The position numbers and the translations under genes were made by a program. From the NCBI RefSeq assembly GCF_017868775.1, contig NZ_CP053381.1:124001-188000 (forward strand): DNA of 64,000 bases, given 5' to 3'. The stretch is from Billgrantia sulfidoxydans. GTDB taxonomy: Bacteria > Pseudomonadota > Gammaproteobacteria > Pseudomonadales > Halomonadaceae. The notes beneath the pieces were generated by a model. The model was given only the letters and a program-made list of their open reading frames with translations, did not search any database and had not been told where the DNA came from. Positions 58,204 through 64,000 of this stretch are shown here, piece after piece. The stretch's first letter is position 1; each line of letters begins with the position of its first letter.

Positions 58204-58264
58204 CTTCGCGTGTCTTGCGTAGCATTTGCGCGGTCTTCGCGTGGGCTTCGCGTGGGCTTCGCGT
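58204..58264 (+). repeat. Short tandem repeats in the deo leader
   Basis: The octamer CTTCGCGT occurs at 58204, 58235, 58246 and 58257; the last three are part of an 11-bp direct repeat (CTTCGCGTGGG, 2.7 copies). The stretch lies in the 5' leader between the DeoR operator and nupC. Function unknown. Confidence 0.7.
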
Positions 58265-58338
58265 TAGCCCCGTACGCTTCCTACTATAACCAGGTGCGCC
58301 CCTGTCGCGGCCACCCAGCACGAACGGAAGGACCTCCC

Positions 58339-59610
58339 ATGACTGCCATCATGAGCCTGGTCGGCATGGCGACGCTGATCGCCATCGCTCTTATCTTCTC
58401 CACCAACCGCCGCCACATCCGGCTGCGAACCGTGGGCGGCGCCTTCGCCATCCAGGCCGGCATCGGTGCCTTCGTGCTCTACGTGCCGTTCGGCCAGGCG
58501 GTGCTGCAGACCATTTCCGCCGGGGTCAGCCAGGTGGTGCTCTACGCCAACGACGGCATCGACTTCCTGTTCGGCGGCCTGGCCGACGTCGACAGCATCG
58601 GCTTCGTCTTCGCCATCAAGGTGCTGCCGGTGATCATCTTCTTCTCCTCGCTGATCGCCGTGCTCTACTACCTCGGCATCATGCAGTGGGTGATCCGCCT
58701 CCTCGGCGGCGCGCTGCAGAAGGCGCTGGGCACCTCGCGCACCGAATCGCTCTCGGCCACCGCCAACATCTTCGTCGGCCAGACCGAGGCGCCGCTGGTG
58801 GTGCGCCCCTTCATCGCCCGCATGACCCCCTCCCAGCTGTTCGCGGTGATGTGCGGCGGGCTGGCCTCGGTGGCGGGCTCGGTGCTGGCCGGCTACGCGG
58901 CGCTGGGCATCCCCATGGAATACCTGGTGGCGGCCTCGTTCATGGCCGCCCCCGGCGGGCTGCTGTTCGCCAAGCTGATCATGCCCGAGACCGAAAAGCC
59001 GGTAGACGACGTCGAGGAGGCCAACGAGGTCATCGAGGAGGAGGACAAGCCGGTCAACGTCCTCGATGCGGCGGCGGCCGGGGCCACCTCGGGGCTGCGC
59101 CTGGCGGCCAACGTCGGCGCCATGCTGCTCGCCTTCATCGGCCTGATCGCGCTGATCAACGGCATGCTCGGCGGGGTGGGTGGCTGGATCGGCGTCGAGC
59201 AGCTGAGCCTGGAGTTGATTCTGGGCTGGCTGTTCGCCCCGCTCGCCTTCGTGCTCGGCGTGCCCTGGGAGGAGGCGACCCTGGCCGGCTCCTTCATCGG
59301 CCAGAAGCTGGTGGTCAACGAGTTCGTCGCCTTCATCAACCTGTCGCCCTACGTCGAAGGCACGTCGATGGTGGTCAATACCGGCCAGGCCATGAGCGGC
59401 CATACCGTGGCCATCCTCTCCTTCGCCCTGTGCGGCTTCGCCAACCTCTCGTCGATCGCCATCCTGCTCGGCGGCCTGGGCAGCATCGCCCCCAGCCGGC
59501 GCCACGACATCGCCCGCTTCGGGATCAAGGCGGTGCTGGCCGGCACGCTCTCCAACCTGATGTCGGCGGCCATTGCCGGTTTCTTCCTCTCCATAGGCGG
59601 GGTGATCTGA
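58339..59610 (+). CDS. nupC: Concentrative nucleoside transporter (NupC/CNT family)
   Basis: A 423-residue inner-membrane proton or sodium symporter that imports nucleosides for the enzymes downstream. About ten hydrophobic segments are seen. The CNT-family signatures [14 protein letters not shown] near residue 151 and [10 protein letters not shown] near 325, with the nucleoside- and cation-binding residues, are intact, as is [20 protein letters not shown] near the end (in part: [12 protein letters not shown]). The ATG at 58339 has a GGAAGGA site. It heads the deo operon. Confidence 0.93.
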   Translation: MTAIMSLVGMATLIAIALIFSTNRRHIRLRTVGGAFAIQAGIGAFVLYVPFGQAVLQTISAGVSQVVLYANDGIDFLFGGLADVDSIGFVFAIKVLPVIIFFSSLIAVLYYLGIMQWVIRLLGGALQKALGTSRTESLSATANIFVGQTEAPLVVRPFIARMTPSQLFAVMCGGLASVAGSVLAGYAALGIPMEYLVAASFMAAPGGLLFAKLIMPETEKPVDDVEEANEVIEEEDKPVNVLDAAAAGATSGLRLAANVGAMLLAFIGLIALINGMLGGVGGWIGVEQLSLELILGWLFAPLAFVLGVPWEEATLAGSFIGQKLVVNEFVAFINLSPYVEGTSMVVNTGQAMSGHTVAILSFALCGFANLSSIAILLGGLGSIAPSRRHDIARFGIKAVLAGTLSNLMSAAIAGFFLSIGGVI

Positions 59611-59649
59611 TGGCTACCGCAAATCCATTCCGTATCGACAGGTAACGTC

Positions 59650-60423
59650 ATGACCGAACTGCAGCAGGCCGCGCGCCAGGCGCTGGCGCTGATGGACCTC
59701 ACCAGCCTCAACGAGGACGACAGCGACGCCGTCATCCGCGAACTCTGCGCTCGCGCCAACACGCCGGCGGGACACCCAGCGGCGGTGTGCGTCTATCCCG
59801 CCTTCGTGCCAACCGCCCGCGAGGCACTGGCCGAGCAGGGCCTGGCCGGCAAGGTGAAGGTGGCCACGGTGACCAACTTCCCTCACGGCGAGGCGGACAT
59901 CGAACGCGCCGCGGCCGAGACCCGGGCGGCCGTCGCGTCCGGCGCCGACGAGGTCGACGTGGTCTTCCCCTATCGTGCGCTGATGGCGGGCGACGCCGAG
60001 GTCGGCCGTGCGCTGGTCGCCGCCTGCAAGCGCGAGTGCGGCGACGCCGTGCTCAAGGTGATCCTGGAAACCGGCGAGCTGAAGGTGGCCGGGCTGATCG
60101 ACCGCGCCGGCATGCTGGCCATCGACGGCGGCGCCGACTTCCTCAAGACCTCCACCGGCAAGGTGGCCGTCAACGCCACCCTGGACGCCGCCAAGATCCT
60201 GCTCACCGCGATCAAGGCGAGCGGCCGCGACGTCGGCTTCAAGGCCGCCGGCGGCGTGCGCACCGTTGAGGACGCCGCCGCCTACCTGCAGCTTGCCGAG
60301 CAGGTGATGGGGGCGGATTGGATCACCCCGGCGCACTTCCGCTTCGGTGCCTCGGGGCTGCTCGGCAGCCTGCTCGAAACCCTTGGCGTTGCTGAGGGCG
60401 AGGGGCCCACGGAGGGTTACTGA
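59650..60423 (+). CDS. deoC: Deoxyribose-phosphate aldolase
   Basis: A 257-residue class I aldolase that splits 2-deoxyribose 5-phosphate into acetaldehyde and glyceraldehyde 3-phosphate. The Schiff-base lysine is in FLKTSTGK near residue 168, the catalytic acid region is GADEVDVVFPY near 98, and KAAGGVRT near 198 supplies the second lysine. It resembles the E. coli-type enzyme in length. It is the second gene of the operon and its stop overlaps the deoA start by one base (TGATG). Confidence 0.97.
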   Translation: MTELQQAARQALALMDLTSLNEDDSDAVIRELCARANTPAGHPAAVCVYPAFVPTAREALAEQGLAGKVKVATVTNFPHGEADIERAAAETRAAVASGADEVDVVFPYRALMAGDAEVGRALVAACKRECGDAVLKVILETGELKVAGLIDRAGMLAIDGGADFLKTSTGKVAVNATLDAAKILLTAIKASGRDVGFKAAGGVRTVEDAAAYLQLAEQVMGADWITPAHFRFGASGLLGSLLETLGVAEGEGPTEGY

Positions 60424-61780
60424 TGCCTGCACGTGCCCTACCTCAAGAGCTGATTCGCGCCAAGCGCGACGGCGAGGTGCTCTCGCCCGAGGCGATCGGT
60501 GAGCTGGTGGGCGGTATCGTCGACGGCAGCCTCTCCGACGCCCAGGTGGGCGCGCTGGCCATGGCGATCTACCTCAACGGCATGAATGCCGCCGAGACGG
60601 TGGCGCTGACCGAGGCCGTACGCGACTCCGGCGAGGTGCTGGCGTGGCGCGGCCTGGGTGAGGGGCTCGACCTGCCGGGGCCGGTGCTCGACAAGCACTC
60701 CACCGGCGGGGTGGGCGATCTCGTCTCGCTGGTGCTGGGGCCGTGGGTCGCCGCCTGCGGCGGCTTCGTGCCGATGGTCTCCGGCCGCGGCCTGGGCCAC
60801 ACCGGCGGCACCCTGGACAAGCTCGAGGCGATTCCCGGCTACGACATCGCGCCCTCGCGGGAGCGCTTCCGCACCCTGGTGCGCGAGGCGGGCGTGGCCA
60901 TCGTCGGCCAGACCGCCGAGCTGGCCCCGGCCGACCGGCGGCTCTACGCCATCCGCGACGTCACCGCCACGGTGGAGTCGCTGCCGCTGATCGTCAGCTC
61001 GATCCTCGGCAAGAAGCTTGCCTGCGGCCTCGACGCCCTGGTGATGGACGTCAAGACCGGCAGCGGCGCCTTTATGCCCACTCATGAGGCGTCGTTCGAG
61101 CTGGCCAGCACCATCGCCGAGGTGGCGAGCCGCGCCGGCACGCCGACCACCGCGCTGCTCACCGACATGAGCCAGCCGCTGGCGTCCTGCGCCGGCAACG
61201 CCGTCGAGGTGCGCGAGGCGATCGCGCTTCTGACCGGGGAAAAGCGGGGCGGGCGACTGCTCGAGGTGACCCGCGAGCTCGCCGCCGAGCTGCTGCTGGC
61301 CGGCAGACTGGCCCACGACCGGAAGGCAGCCCTGGCGCTACTCGACGAACGGCTCGCTTCGGGGGCTGCCGCCGAGCGTTTCGCGCGCATGGTGGCGGGC
61401 CTGGGTGGCCCCGTCGACCTGCTCGAACGCCACGAACGCCATCTGCCCCGGGCGCCCATCGTGCGCCCCGTGCCTGCCGAGCGCAGCGGTCGCGTGACGC
61501 GCATGGACACTCGCGCCGTGGGGCTTGCCGTGGTCGAGTTGGGCGGCGGGCGGCGTGCGCCGCAGGACGCCATCGATCCCGCGGTCGGGCTGACCGGCAT
61601 CGCCGCCATCGGCGAGGCGGTCGACGGAGAACGCCCGCTGGCCTGGGTGCATGCGGCAAGCGAGGCGGCCGCCGAGCGCGCCGCCAGCCAGCTGCGCGCG
61701 GCCATCGAAGTGAACGACATCGCGACCGGCGACGTCACACGGCCTACACTCATTCAAGACGTGATCCGTCGGGAGGCGCC

Positions 61781-61784
<4 letters not shown>
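60423..61784 (+). CDS. deoA: Thymidine phosphorylase
   Basis: A 453-residue enzyme cleaving thymidine (and deoxyuridine) to base and 2-deoxyribose 1-phosphate. The phosphate-binding KHSTGGVGD motif is near residue 84, the glycosyltransferase-family signature [16 protein letters not shown] near 115 and [11 protein letters not shown] near 208. Length matches the E. coli enzyme rather than the AMP phosphorylase paralogue. The stop overlaps deoB (ATGA). Confidence 0.96.
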
Positions 61785-63016
<1,232 letters not shown>

Positions 63017-63026
63017 GAGCCTCGAC

Positions 63027-63755
63027 ATGGCGACTCCCCATATCCAGGGCGAACGCGGCATCTTCGCCGACACCGTGCTGATGCCCGGCGACCCGCTGCG
63101 TGCCAAGCATATCGCCGAGACCTTCCTCGAGGACGCCCGCGAGGTCACCAGCGTGCGCAACATGCTCGGCTTCACCGGGCGCTACCGCGGCCGCGAGATC
63201 TCGGTGATGGGCCACGGCATGGGCATCCCCTCGGTCTCCATCTACGCCAAGGAGCTGATCACCGACTATGGCGTAAAGCGGCTGATCCGGGTCGGCTCCT
63301 GCGGCGCGGTGCGCGACGACGTGGCGGTGCGCGACGTGGTGATCGGTCTCGGCGCGAGCACCGATTCGGCGGTCAACCGCACCCGCTTCATGGGCCACGA
63401 CTTCGCCGCCATCGCCGACTTCGAACTGACCCGCCATGCGGTGGATGCCGCCGCGGCCCAGGGCGTGCCGGTGAAGGTGGGCAACCTGTTCTCGGCGGAC
63501 CTGTTCTACAACCCCCAGGCGGAGCTGTTCACGCTGATGAAGCGCTACGGCATCGTCGGCGTGGAGATGGAGGCGGCGGGGCTCTACGGCGTGGCGGCGG
63601 AGTTCGGCGGCCGGGCGATGACCCTCTGCACGGTCTCCGACCACATCCTCAAGGGCGAGTCGCTGCCAAGCGAAGCCCGCGAGCGCAGCTTCAACGAGAT
63701 GGTCGAGGTGGCCCTCGACGCGGTGCTGCGCGACGATGCGGCGGGGGCGGCATGA
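63027..63755 (+). CDS. deoD: Purine nucleoside phosphorylase, DeoD type
   Basis: A 242-residue enzyme that phosphorolyses purine (deoxy)ribonucleosides. The start [26 protein letters not shown] (in part: [11 protein letters not shown]), the GHGMGIPS motif near residue 64, IRVGSCGAV near 87 and [10 protein letters not shown] near 179 are typical of hexameric DeoD. A TAGGAG site lies before the ATG, 10 bp after deoB. The stop overlaps the cdd start (ATGA). Confidence 0.97.
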   Translation: MATPHIQGERGIFADTVLMPGDPLRAKHIAETFLEDAREVTSVRNMLGFTGRYRGREISVMGHGMGIPSVSIYAKELITDYGVKRLIRVGSCGAVRDDVAVRDVVIGLGASTDSAVNRTRFMGHDFAAIADFELTRHAVDAAAAQGVPVKVGNLFSADLFYNPQAELFTLMKRYGIVGVEMEAAGLYGVAAEFGGRAMTLCTVSDHILKGESLPSEARERSFNEMVEVALDAVLRDDAAGAA

Positions 63756-64000
63756 GCGACATCGATCCGAGCGTCGTCGGCGCGCTGATCGCGGCGCGCG
63801 GCAACGCCTACGCGCCCTATTCCCGGCATCCAGTGGGCGCCATGGTGGAGAGCGGGAGCGGCGCGCGCTACGTCGGCGCCAACGTCGAGGTAGCCCACTA
63901 CAAGGGCTTGTGCGCCGAGGCCTCGGCCATCGCTGCCATGGTCAGCGCCGGCGAGCGTCGGCTGCGCCACGTCTACGTGATCGGCCCCGGCGAGCACCTG
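63752..64000 (+). CDS. cdd: Cytidine deaminase, partial (3' end beyond window)
   Basis: The first 83 residues of a small tetrameric-type cytidine deaminase. The start [20 protein letters not shown] is typical, and the zinc and catalytic motif appears as [20 protein letters not shown] near residue 50 (in part: [15 protein letters not shown]), with the CAE core. The second zinc-binding PCxxC motif would lie after the window end. It joins the deo operon through a 4-base overlap with deoD. It converts cytidine and deoxycytidine to uridine forms. Confidence 0.9.
   Translation, partial: MSDIDPSVVGALIAARGNAYAPYSRHPVGAMVESGSGARYVGANVEVAHYKGLCAEASAIAAMVSAGERRLRHVYVIGPGEHL

Noticed and set aside
58204..58264. 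CRISPR-like array
   Set aside because: Repeat units are only 8-11 bp and directly adjacent, with no spacers and no cas genes.

Overview
The window is GC-rich, densely coded DNA from a denitrifying gammaproteobacterium. Gene content (NirS, a clade I-type NosZ, NnrS, NsrR, NorR, a Pseudomonas-like split class II ribonucleotide reductase, an enteric-type DeoR) and general protein similarity suggest a Halomonas-like organism. The genus is an inference; no rRNA or other phylogenetic marker is present.

Layout. 1-3.3 kb holds housekeeping genes: a partial hemolysin III-like membrane protein, ribA, hemE, a VanZ-like protein and a periplasmic cyclophilin. 3.4-32.2 kb is a denitrification and nitrosative-stress island. 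On the plus strand it has ccmFGHI (cytochrome c maturation), a DNR-type Crp/Fnr regulator, nirS, a NapC/NirT-ethylbenzene-dehydrogenase-like hybrid multiheme cytochrome, a small cupredoxin and an unknown secreted protein. Converging on it from the minus strand are nosRZDFYL followed by two uncharacterised genes. Beyond nosR come a cytochrome c5, nsrR, a YbaN-like gene, nnrS, hemN, a soluble chemoreceptor, an iron-sulfur repair gene (RIC/YtfE) divergent from norR, and a three-gene ABC importer. The DNA shows FNR/DNR boxes before ccmF, nirS, nosR, nsrR, hemN (weak) and ubiT, an NsrR-like operator on the nnrS start codon, and three NorR sites plus a sigma-54 promoter for RIC. Genes for heme d1 synthesis, norCB and ccmABCDE are not in the window.

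32.3-36 kb carries ubiT (oxygen-independent ubiquinone synthesis) with nrdJa and nrdJb, behind tandem NrdR-like boxes and an FNR-like box: an anaerobic growth unit. A convergent deoR follows.

36.9-58.1 kb is an exopolysaccharide locus that starts with a low-molecular-weight tyrosine phosphatase and a leader carrying a perfect ops (RfaH) element. It then runs for about 20 kb on one strand: Wza, Wzc, an ABC flippase, Wzy, a beta-propeller phytase, a CapD/WbpM-type dehydratase, a kinase-like protein, two duplicated GT2s, TagD, a TagB/F-like glycerophosphotransferase, a methyltransferase, a GT4, an ATP-grasp ligase, a PglC-type phosphoglycosyl transferase, a DegT aminotransferase and a ParB-like protein. 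This predicts a glycerol-phosphate-containing polymer built on a diamino-trideoxy-sugar primer.

58.1-64 kb is the deo nucleoside catabolism operon (nupC-deoC-deoA-deoB-deoD-cdd, the last truncated by the window end). It lies behind a palindrome matching the DeoR operator layout, about 22 kb from deoR itself.

No tRNA, rRNA, insertion sequence, CRISPR array or prophage was recognised.
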